A stretch of 64,000 nucleotides of DNA from Pycnococcus provasolii (lineage: Eukaryota > Chlorophyta > Pseudoscourfieldiophyceae > Pseudoscourfieldiales > Pycnococcaceae): the NCBI GenBank assembly GCA_938743325.2, contig OW568863.1, positions 682,001 through 746,000 on the forward strand, given 5' to 3'. The notes beneath the pieces were generated by a model. The model saw nothing but the letters and a program-made list of their open reading frames with translations. It made no database searches and had not been told where the DNA came from. This document shows, piece after piece, positions 45,129 to 53,229 of the stretch. The number at the start of each line of letters is the position of its first letter. The stretch's first letter is position 1. The position numbers and the translations under genes are program-made.

Positions 45129-48100
45129 ATGCCGGGTGTGTCCCTCCGCACAGTGCCTCGCACGATTAATCACGCGAGTAGTGGTGGTCCTCCTCCTGCC
45201 TCGTCCTCCTCATCCTCCTCGTCTCGTCCTCAACGTGCCTCTGTGAAACCTTTGGCGACTGGGTCTCCGTCAGGTTCCTCATCTCACCCGTTTGTGAATG
45301 CCGCGACCGTGGAAACTCCGGCGGGGGCGTCGTCCATGGCGGAGCAAAGTGGTGGGGGTGTCGTACACCCAGGCAAGTACCGCAGGCGAACGCGACCGGA
45401 CCCGTACGGAAGACAGCAGGGTGGCGCGTACACAGACACGCGCAAGGACCTCCCGCCAACCTTCCCCGACGACGGACGAGACCGACGGGGGGGACTCAAC
45501 GTCGTCGACCTGCCAGACCTTGTCACCATGCAAAGAGAGAGCTTCCTCAGGTTCATCCAGTACGGAATGCCGAACGAAATGAGACGACTGCTCAACTACA
45601 ACATCTCGTACACCGCCCGCGACGAACGAATCTCGCCGCGACAGGAGGCGGAGCAGAAGTACAGCTGGCGAACAACATCCATCAAGGAGAGGGCACCCGA
45701 CGCCGAGCACGGCGGGGCGAACGAAGCGGACCACCCGTTCATCGATCCCATGGCGAACGTGCCACCTCCGCAGACGCTCAACGAACGCGACCTCGGACTT
45801 GGGCTCGTCGTCCACGAGGTGCTGCACCCGCTGCACTTCAAATTCGAGCGGCCGACGCTCACCGCGGAGGAGTGCCTCGTGGAGGGGCGCACGTACTCAG
45901 CGCGCGTCTGGGCGCCCGTCAGCGTGAGCGTGCGGCCTAAGCGTGACGCCGACGAAAATGTGGAGAGCTCCGCGGAGGACGCATGGAGGGAGGCTCTCGT
46001 GCACTACTATGCGAGCTATCCAAGCGCACCACCGCCGCCAGCGACGGGTGCGAATGGCGAGGCACAGGTGCCAAAGGAGATCCATCGCATGGGATGGGTT
46101 CACATGGCGGACGTTCCACTACTCACAGACACGGGCCACTTTGTCATCAACGGAATCAACAAGGTTGTCGTGAGCCAGATCGTACGCGCGCCTGGCGTCT
46201 ACTTCACCGAGGAGCTTGATTACGCGCATGGCAACCTGCCGTATCGCACCTTCACCGCCACGATCATCACGTCGTACGGCGTTTGGATGAGGGTGGAATT
46301 TGACAAATTTGGGCGGCTGTTCATGAAACTTGACAAGAGCACGAAGGTTAACCTGATCGTACTCCTGCAGGCGATGGGCATGCCTCTCAGCCGAATTCTC
46401 GCCGGGTTTCGGCATCCCGAGTTTGTGCGGCGCAACTGCATGGCCCCGGACTTGCGAGGCAAGCCCGCGCATCCTGGCACGCAGGAGGAGGCGATCAAAG
46501 AGCTCATGGCGTTACTGTCGAAAAAGCGACGAAGCCTCGCCATGATTAATACCAGCAACACGCAGGCAGTGTCACAAATTGTGAGTGCAGATGCCGCAAC
46601 GATCGAGATGGGAATGAGGGAGATCTACACGCGTTTCCTGGATCCGATGAGATACGAGTTGGGAAGAGAGGGGCGCATCGCTCTCAATGCAAAGCTGAAC
46701 CTCTCCATTCCACTCGAGTTTGGGTACGTCACGCCGGAGGATCTCCTTGCAATCGGCGATCGACTCGTGCAGATGTTCTACCACAAGGAGACGCCGCTCG
46801 ACGACATCGACCACCTTCAGAATCGACGCGTGCGTAGCGTGGGCGAGTACATGACCGAGGCTCTTCGGAGGGGAACGAACAACGTCGCGGAGTACTGCAA
46901 GCGCAAGGCGCGGTCAGGGCGGTCAGGGAAGAAACCTGACCCGTTCCGATGGGACCACCGCGTGTGGACGAATGCGCTGAGCTCCGTAACGGGTGGCATC
47001 TTTGCACAGCTCATGGATCAGAGCAATCCACTCGCGGAGGTGACGCATAAGCGTCGCATCACGCAGATGGGACCCGGCGGAATTTCGGGCGACCGCGTGT
47101 CGATGGAGATTCGCGACGTTCATCCGTCGCACTTTGGGCGCATCTGCTTCATCGAGACGCCCGAGGGATGGAACGCCGGTCTTGTCATGAGTTTGACGGC
47201 TTTTGCCCGCGTTGGATCTGGAGGGCTCATCGAAAGCCCGTTCCATCTCTGCCGCGACGGATACATCGACACGCGCATGCGGCCTCGATTCCTCACCGCA
47301 ATGCAGGAGTACTACCTATTCGCAAGCCTCGGCGACTACCTCGCATCGCCGGAGGGGAAGATACCCACGGTGACGAAAACGCAGGAGCTGACGTACCGTC
47401 ACCAGGGCGACTACAAGTTTGCACGCAACAACTCGAAGCTCAACATCACGCCCGTAAGCAGCTGCTCTTTCATGTCCGTCGCGACCGCGTGTATCCCGTT
47501 CCTCGAACACGACGACTGCAACCGCGCGCTGATGGGAAGCAACATGCAACGGCAGAGTGTCACGCTTCTGAACCCAGAGCGCCCCATCGTCGGCACAGGC
47601 TTCGAGCCCATCGTCGTCGCGGACACGGGCAGCTCGGTGCGAGCTCAGGAGGCGGGCGTGGTAACCAAGTCTCATGCGGACGAGATCGTTGTGCGATACA
47701 GCGGTGAGGTTGACGGCAAGCCGGCGCTGCGAAGATACCCGCTGAAGAGGTACTTCCAAACGAATCAAAACACGACAGGCAGGCAGCGTCCCGTTGTGCG
47801 ACGCGGGCAGCTTGTGCAGGCTGGTGACCTCCTGGCGGATGGCATCTCGTGCGTGAAGGGCGACCTGAGCCTCGGCACGAACGTGCGCGTGGCGTACATT
47901 CCCTGGTCGGGCTACAACTACGAGGACTCGATCATCGTGTCAAATCGCATGCTCGACGAGGATCGCTTCACGTCAATGCACGTGAAGAAGTACTCCACGT
48001 CCGTTGAAGATCACATGCTGAAGGATGGCAGCGAGCTGTCTGAGACGTTGACGCGTGAACTTCCAGGCTACTCGCCAAGTGAATTATGCCACCTCGACGA

Positions 48101-49187
48101 GCGCGGCATTGTTCGCGTGGGATCTGTGGTATTTGACAAGATGGTACTCGTGGGCAAGACCGTGCCGCGTGACTCCACCGAGCTCCCGCCGGAGGTGGCA
48201 CTGCTTCAGGCGATTCTCGGCGAGGAGGCGAAGCAGGTTCGTGACGTGTCGCTTCGCCTGCCGTGGGGGATCAAGGGCCGCGTCGTGGACGTCAAGGTGC
48301 ACACAGATATGGAGACGCCGCCCGTGCGCCGAGGGAAGCAGGCGACGAGCGCGCCACGCGAGCCTCGGATCAGCAGCGTGCAGGTAAAGGTGATGATTCA
48401 GCGCCGCCTGCGAATTGGCGATAAGCTCGCCGGTCGGCACGGAAATAAGGGCGTGGTTTCCAAGATTGTCCCACCGTGCGACATGCCCCATCTTCCCGAT
48501 GGCCAGCCTGTTGATATCATCCTCAATCCACTCGGCGTTCCGAGTCGCATGAACGTCGGTCAGCTCTACGAGGCGCTGCTCGGCCTTGCAGGGTACTACA
48601 TGGACGAGTCGTATCGCCTTGCACCTTTCCAGTCCAAGTGGGGATACCGTGCAACGGAAAAGCTGGTGTACACCAAGCTTCATGACGCGGCAAAGCGCAC
48701 GGGACATCGTTGGCTGTTCCATCCAGAGCATCCAGGCAAATTCCCGCTGACGGATGGTCGCACGGGCCGCGTTTTCGACCAGCCGGTACTCGCGGGCGTG
48801 TCGCACTTCCTCAAGTTGTACCACATGGTGGAAGAGAAATTCCACGTGCGATCCACAGGCAGCTACTCGTTCATTTTGAATCAGCCGATGGGCGGTCGAA
48901 AGAGCAAGGGTGGACAGCGCGTGGGAGAGATGGAGATTTGGGCGTTGCAGGGATACGGTGCCGCTCACATCCTCCAGGAACTTCTAACTGTCAAGGCTGA
49001 CGACATCAAACAGCGTCAGATGATGCAGCTGAGCATCGTGCGTACCGGCCTCGTGCCGAAGGGCAATGTCAGCGAAGGCTTCAAGGCGATCGTTTCCTAC
49101 ATGAAAGCTCTTTGTCTTGACGTGGAGATGTTCGAAGGCAAAATGGCACGCGGTGATTTGAACCGAGTCGACTTGCGCTATAAGTAG
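45129..49187 (+). CDS. rpoB: Bacterial/plastid-type RNA polymerase beta subunit (RpoB), nuclear-context, leader-bearing
   Basis: A 1352-residue uninterrupted protein. Residues about 1-80 are Ser/Ala/Pro-rich and nearly acid-free, like a plastid transit peptide. The multisubunit RNA polymerase beta chain follows in full: 'LPDLVTMQRESFLRFI', 'LLTDTGHFVINGINKVVVSQ', 'APGVYFTEEL', 'DDIDHLQNRRVRSVGEYM', 'FMDQ'-type 'QLMDQSNPLAEVTHKRRI', 'VHPSHFGRICFIETPEGWNAG', 'DDCNRALMGSNMQRQSV', 'YNYEDSIIVSNRM', 'IGDKLAGRHGNKGVVSK' (about residue 1097) and 'GGQRVGEMEIWALQGYGAAH'. These are bacterial/plastid, not Pol I-III, forms. In green lineages rpoB is normally in the plastid genome. Flanking eukaryotic genes and GC-rich codon use argue for a nuclear gene of the plastid polymerase. 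Transit function is inferred. Confidence 0.93.
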   Translation: MPGVSLRTVPRTINHASSGGPPPASSSSSSSSRPQRASVKPLATGSPSGSSSHPFVNAATVETPAGASSMAEQSGGGVVHPGKYRRRTRPDPYGRQQGGAYTDTRKDLPPTFPDDGRDRRGGLNVVDLPDLVTMQRESFLRFIQYGMPNEMRRLLNYNISYTARDERISPRQEAEQKYSWRTTSIKERAPDAEHGGANEADHPFIDPMANVPPPQTLNERDLGLGLVVHEVLHPLHFKFERPTLTAEECLVEGRTYSARVWAPVSVSVRPKRDADENVESSAEDAWREALVHYYASYPSAPPPPATGANGEAQVPKEIHRMGWVHMADVPLLTDTGHFVINGINKVVVSQIVRAPGVYFTEELDYAHGNLPYRTFTATIITSYGVWMRVEFDKFGRLFMKLDKSTKVNLIVLLQAMGMPLSRILAGFRHPEFVRRNCMAPDLRGKPAHPGTQEEAIKELMALLSKKRRSLAMINTSNTQAVSQIVSADAATIEMGMREIYTRFLDPMRYELGREGRIALNAKLNLSIPLEFGYVTPEDLLAIGDRLVQMFYHKETPLDDIDHLQNRRVRSVGEYMTEALRRGTNNVAEYCKRKARSGRSGKKPDPFRWDHRVWTNALSSVTGGIFAQLMDQSNPLAEVTHKRRITQMGPGGISGDRVSMEIRDVHPSHFGRICFIETPEGWNAGLVMSLTAFARVGSGGLIESPFHLCRDGYIDTRMRPRFLTAMQEYYLFASLGDYLASPEGKIPTVTKTQELTYRHQGDYKFARNNSKLNITPVSSCSFMSVATACIPFLEHDDCNRALMGSNMQRQSVTLLNPERPIVGTGFEPIVVADTGSSVRAQEAGVVTKSHADEIVVRYSGEVDGKPALRRYPLKRYFQTNQNTTGRQRPVVRRGQLVQAGDLLADGISCVKGDLSLGTNVRVAYIPWSGYNYEDSIIVSNRMLDEDRFTSMHVKKYSTSVEDHMLKDGSELSETLTRELPGYSPSELCHLDERGIVRVGSVVFDKMVLVGKTVPRDSTELPPEVALLQAILGEEAKQVRDVSLRLPWGIKGRVVDVKVHTDMETPPVRRGKQATSAPREPRISSVQVKVMIQRRLRIGDKLAGRHGNKGVVSKIVPPCDMPHLPDGQPVDIILNPLGVPSRMNVGQLYEALLGLAGYYMDESYRLAPFQSKWGYRATEKLVYTKLHDAAKRTGHRWLFHPEHPGKFPLTDGRTGRVFDQPVLAGVSHFLKLYHMVEEKFHVRSTGSYSFILNQPMGGRKSKGGQRVGEMEIWALQGYGAAHILQELLTVKADDIKQRQMMQLSIVRTGLVPKGNVSEGFKAIVSYMKALCLDVEMFEGKMARGDLNRVDLRYK

Positions 49188-49250
49188 TACACCCACACAA
49201 GTAAGTAACAAAATGTGTTTCAACATACAAAATCAAGAACAGTACAGGCT

Positions 49251-49883
49251 CTAGAAGCGATCGCACAAGCAACTCGGAAGTTTCGCTTCGACACTTGCGC
49301 AGGCGAGCGCGATAACTTCGCAAACTGCCGCCGTGGTATCGCTGACCGGCATGACGTTTGTATCAGGGACGTGGATAAAGAGCGCGTGGTGAAGAGGGTT
49401 GGTTCTGCACGCGTTGAGCGAGTGCCAATAGGTGTAGTTGCAGACGTAGCGTCCAGCGTCTTGTGACACCTTCGCTTGATACCCCTTCGCTGATAGCGAC
49501 TTGCACATTTCGTCGACGTCAAGTCTCGTCCTTAGAATGGCATCGTTTTCGAATGCGTCGTCGATGCGCTCGTTTGTGGGCTGGTAGTTGGCATTGTCGG
49601 GAACAGAAAAGTCTGCGCAATTTCTCGCGCACGCCTCAAGCTCAATTTGTGGACTTGTCGCCGACTGCTTGACACCGAGATGAATATATACGCTCGGCAT
49701 GTCGTCGTCACGCGTTTGTTTGCTGCACCACGCCGCACACAGCTTCGCGTCGACGTCGAGCGTTTCTGCTTGCTTGCTTTGCAGAGCATTTTCCTGCACG
49801 AGTCTTTGTATGATATCGACGGTAGGATTCGCCGCGACGCCTTCGAAGGCGCCGAACGCCGTCACGTGCACGCGCACGACCAT
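49251..49883 (-). CDS. Pyroglutamyl-peptidase I (peptidase C15)
   Basis: A 210-residue protein with the family landmarks in order: 'VTAFGAFEGVAANPT', 'YIHLGVKQSA', 'LEACARNCADFSVPDN', the nucleophile segment 'DAGRYVCNYTYWHSL' with Cys148, and His171 in 'HALFIHVPDTN'. The size and catalytic spacing match cytosolic C15 peptidases, which remove N-terminal 5-oxoproline from peptides. A Cys replaces the usual residue near the acidic site region, but the catalytic Cys and His are intact. Single exon. It converges on the RpoB gene and diverges from the RING/TRAF gene. Confidence 0.88.
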   Translation of the reverse strand: MVVRVHVTAFGAFEGVAANPTVDIIQRLVQENALQSKQAETLDVDAKLCAAWCSKQTRDDDMPSVYIHLGVKQSATSPQIELEACARNCADFSVPDNANYQPTNERIDDAFENDAILRTRLDVDEMCKSLSAKGYQAKVSQDAGRYVCNYTYWHSLNACRTNPLHHALFIHVPDTNVMPVSDTTAAVCEVIALACASVEAKLPSCLCDRF

Positions 49884-50208
49884 AGCGAGCTAGGGAGCGC
49901 ACCTGAAGAAGTTTCCTCGCCGTAACCCGTTAACTTTATAACCCTAACCCAGAGTGGTAGGGCTAAATTTGGTTGGGCAAACTGTCCCCCGCGGTGCCCA
50001 AAATTAAAATTAGTTTATTTTATTTTATTTTGCGCAAACAACAAACACTCGAGCGGAAGAGATTGTGACCCGTAGTGGTATGGCCGCCGCGGACTCCTCC
50101 TCCTCCTCCTCATTCGTGTTGGTATTTACATTTCACAACAACGCTGCTACCCTAGCAAGTAAGTAAGCGAGTAAGATTCACGTGAGCTTTATCAGAGCCA
50201 TCGTCGCC
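49884..50208. promoter_or_regulatory. Divergent promoter region with a short CCCTAA block
   Basis: 325 bp between pyroglutamyl-peptidase and the RING/TRAF gene. ACCCTAACCC at 49940-49950 is the smallest of the telomere-like blocks. TTTTATTTTATTTTATTTTG lies at about 50013-50032 and a TCC run at about 50095-50110. Confidence 0.5.
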
Positions 50209-52776
50209 ATGCAGCAGCAGCCAACCTTGCAGCAGCACAACATGCCTGAGGCGGCGACTTCAGCTCCTTCACGTTCGAGATCGTTTCTGCAGCGAAGAGG
50301 TCTACAGCTCGTGCCCTCGTCGCACGACGAAGCCTTAAGGCAACGGGGGGAACTGTACGCGTCGTATCGGGCCACGCACGATACCGTGACGGCGTACGTG
50401 GGAAAGCCGCCTGAACTGCTGCTGTGCCCGTGCTGCGGCGACGTGTTCGACGACGCCGTGCTTCTTCCGTGTGGACACTCGCACTGCCGCACGTGCGCCA
50501 CACTTCCCGCGCTCAGAGATAGCGCATTGTCAGGAGGTATGCTGCCAGAGGCGACGGACGCGACGTGCACCTTGTGCAACGTCACGTGGCAGCACGCGGA
50601 GACACCCGCGGATGTCGCGAGAGGCAGGAGCGCGATGGAGGTGCTGAAGGTGCTGTGCTGCCACGGCTTGAGACTCGTCGCGACCGAGGAACAGACGTTC
50701 GGCGGAAAGCACAGGAAGATCAAGGTGCGCGGACTAGGCGCGGACGGAAGCGACGGGAGCTCTTTCGTGGCTTTGGATCCAAGTGGTTGTCGGACGATCG
50801 TGCCGCTCAGCGATAAGCAGGAGCACGAAGCGGCTTGCCCTTTTCGACCCGTCGTGTGCGGCCTGCGCGACGACGATAGTAAGCAGCGCCGTGAAGGCGA
50901 CGAGGTGCAAGGCTACGACGCCAGTGGAGTGAGGAGGCATAGCGTGGCACATTCGTGCACGGCACGCGTGCGCTTCAAGGATCTGGATGCGCACAGGCGC
51001 ACGTGCGAGTTTCGGCGCGTCACGTGCCTGCGATGCGGTAAGTCGTTCAACGCACGCAGACAAGCTGAGCACGACGCGATTTGCGAGATGACGCCTTGCC
51101 CTCTGGGATGCGGCGCGCTCTGCCGTCGCGGTGATGGCGTTTCAAAGCACATCGAGTACGACTGCCCCCGCGCACTCGTGTACTGCGGCAACATCGCGGA
51201 GCGCGGAGAGGAGGCTGACGGCACGGAGGTGCCGCCTCTCGCTCCATGGCCTCGCATGGGAGACGCGCCCGGATCAGAGGGGATCGTGCGATCCTGCGGC
51301 TTCGCGTGCCGTCGCTGCGACTTGTCGATGCACCAGAGAAATGCCTGCCCCTACCGTCTACGCACATGCGAACACTGTGGCAAGGGCGTGAGTGCCGTCT
51401 ACCTCGAAGCTCACGTGAAGCGATGCCCCGGCGTCGTGATTCCGTGTCCGAACTTGTGCGGCATGATGTTGAGGCGTGGTGAGCTGAAGCAGCACCTCAC
51501 GACTGCGTGCTCAGCAGGTAGCACCTCGTGCCCGTACGTCGAACTCGGATGTCAAGCACGGTATGCACGAGGTGAGGAGGAGCACCACCTTAAGACGAAC
51601 GTTCACAACCACCTTGCGATGGTAGCGCATAAGGTTAATTCGATGCAGGGCACATTCGACGCAATGCGCGAGAGCGTTTGGGCGTTGAGTGAGTCCGTCG
51701 ATAATCATGCCAAGGCGAGCGAGGAACGCCACCGTCTGCTCGAGGCGCAGCTCGCGGACGTGATGAATAAGCAGCGCGAGGACTTTTCAAGCGTTTGCGC
51801 GGACTTGTCAAGTATGCGCGACTACTTCTTCGAGCGCCTGGAGGAGGAGGTGCGCCGTTGGGAAGCTCGCGCGTCGGCGGAGTCCGTGGGCTTTCAGAAG
51901 AGCTATAGATCTTTCGTGGAAGCTCATGAGCGCATCGAAGGTTTGGCCGCTCGTCTGCAGACGCGCGCGGGTGTGGCGTCGAACCTTGAGTCCTTTCTGA
52001 GTGATAATGATGCGACGAACAAGGCAAATCCGACGGCGGGTGACGCAAGGAAATCTGATCAGAGAGCTTCCGCGCAGGATGTGGATGGCGACGACGACTT
52101 GCCTGATGTGCGTGCGCTCCAGCGTGAGCTCGCCGCATTCCAGCGTCGTGAAGATCAGGATCATCACTCGCATCGGATGAAACTCGTTCTGCTGACTGAA
52201 CGCGTTGACGGCCTGTCGAAGCTGGTTGCTTCTCTGGTTACTGATCAAAGGGGAATCGCGGCTGCGGAGGCTATGATGCTGAATGTTCCGGTACCCAACA
52301 CGGCGTCTCAACCGCCAATTGTGGTAGAAGGAATCAGTGAGCCAGAGGAAGCAGAGGAGGTGGATGTGGTCGAAGAGGAGAAGGCTGAGACGACGGCGGC
52401 AGCGGTGGCGGCGAAGGGAAAAGGTAGGGCCACGTCGAGCGCACGCAGTGCATCGTCTGCAAGTAAGAAGCCCGGTGCAGCCGTGCCCGCTGCTCCTCCC
52501 AAGAAGCCCGCTGCAGCCGCCAAGGAGACGGCGAAGAAGCCTGCGGCCAAGGAGACGACGGCGAAGAAACCCACCGCGAAGGAGACGGCGAAGAAACCCG
52601 CCACCGCGGCCGCCTCGTCGTCTGGCAAGGAGAAGAAGCCTGCCGCAGGCAAGCCAAAGAGCTCGCCTGAAGAAGACACCTTAGATGCCGAAGCTGAGCC
52701 TGAGGAGACGTCCGCCGAAATTTCTGAGGGAGCGAGCCGTCGGTTCAAAGGTCGTCGCACGATCGACGACTATTAG
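50209..52776 (+). CDS. RING/TRAF-type zinc-finger protein with coiled coil and basic repeat tail
   Basis: An 855-residue single-exon protein from the ATG at 50209. A RING finger lies at about 65-130 ('LLLCPCCGDVFDDAVLLPCGH', with a long loop before 'CTLCNVTW'). At least four TRAF-type CCHC-like zinc fingers follow at about 200-460: 'HEAACPFRPVVC', 'HRRTCEFRRVTCLRC', 'HDAICEMTPCPLGCG', 'HVKRCPGVVIPCPNLCG'. Next comes a helical, coiled-coil region (about 475-700), and a Lys/Ala/Pro tail with repeated 'AKKPAAKET' units (about 760-820). This is the layout of TRAF-like E3 ubiquitin ligases, lacking the MATH domain. The H1-like tail could bind nucleic acid or membranes. Substrate unknown. Confidence 0.8.
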   Translation: MQQQPTLQQHNMPEAATSAPSRSRSFLQRRGLQLVPSSHDEALRQRGELYASYRATHDTVTAYVGKPPELLLCPCCGDVFDDAVLLPCGHSHCRTCATLPALRDSALSGGMLPEATDATCTLCNVTWQHAETPADVARGRSAMEVLKVLCCHGLRLVATEEQTFGGKHRKIKVRGLGADGSDGSSFVALDPSGCRTIVPLSDKQEHEAACPFRPVVCGLRDDDSKQRREGDEVQGYDASGVRRHSVAHSCTARVRFKDLDAHRRTCEFRRVTCLRCGKSFNARRQAEHDAICEMTPCPLGCGALCRRGDGVSKHIEYDCPRALVYCGNIAERGEEADGTEVPPLAPWPRMGDAPGSEGIVRSCGFACRRCDLSMHQRNACPYRLRTCEHCGKGVSAVYLEAHVKRCPGVVIPCPNLCGMMLRRGELKQHLTTACSAGSTSCPYVELGCQARYARGEEEHHLKTNVHNHLAMVAHKVNSMQGTFDAMRESVWALSESVDNHAKASEERHRLLEAQLADVMNKQREDFSSVCADLSSMRDYFFERLEEEVRRWEARASAESVGFQKSYRSFVEAHERIEGLAARLQTRAGVASNLESFLSDNDATNKANPTAGDARKSDQRASAQDVDGDDDLPDVRALQRELAAFQRREDQDHHSHRMKLVLLTERVDGLSKLVASLVTDQRGIAAAEAMMLNVPVPNTASQPPIVVEGISEPEEAEEVDVVEEEKAETTAAAVAAKGKGRATSSARSASSASKKPGAAVPAAPPKKPAAAAKETAKKPAAKETTAKKPTAKETAKKPATAAASSSGKEKKPAAGKPKSSPEEDTLDAEAEPEETSAEISEGASRRFKGRRTIDDY

Positions 52777-53229
52777 TCGGTCGCTCTGGAACGCGCGATA
52801 CGTCCCGTGCCTGCGAGATGGATGTAAGTACTATATGATACGTGTATATGTCAGCCTGTCTGTACATGCGCACAATGTTGTTGTAAAGAAGAAGTAGCTT
52901 AGTGTCAGTGGTGTGAGTTCGCAGGGAGTTGGGGTTTCGGTTATGAACTTTTTTTTCGGGGTCCCCCGGGGGTATGGTGTCGGGCTGTCGGCCGCCTTCG
53001 GGGCCTCTGGAGTGATCTGGGCCAAGGGTTTGAAGCCAACCCCTAGGGATTTTTACAGTGGGATTGGGGGGGTAAATTTTGGCATCAAGGGGAAAATATC
53101 TCCGACCATTCTCCCCGAAGGCGGCCGACACCTTACCCGGGGGAGACACGTCAGGCCCTCATCCCAATCATCACCCCAGCAGTCAAAAATCACCCTTTCC
53201 ACGCATTCGCCATTCGCACGTGCGTCGCC
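52777..53229. other. Intergenic region with a large imperfect inverted repeat
   Basis: 453 bp between two plus-strand genes. TGTAA motifs (52824, 52882) follow the upstream gene. The main feature is an imperfect inverted repeat described separately. G-rich stretches dominate 52920-53080. The last 70 bp are the leader of the cDPGS-like gene. Confidence 0.5.
52962..53143. repeat. Imperfect inverted repeat (arms about 32-42 bp, spacer about 109 bp)
   Basis: The left arm (52962-53003) reads TCCCCCGGG...GGTGTCGG...CCGCCTTCGGGG. The right arm (53113-53143) is its reverse complement apart from a roughly 9-nt bulge. Such a structure could be a MITE-like remnant, a transcribed hairpin, or simply a folding 5' leader. 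No target-site duplication could be confirmed by eye. Confidence 0.65.

Noticed and set aside
48084-48968. A 294-codon minus-strand frame
   Set aside because: Lies wholly within RpoB; no domain signature.
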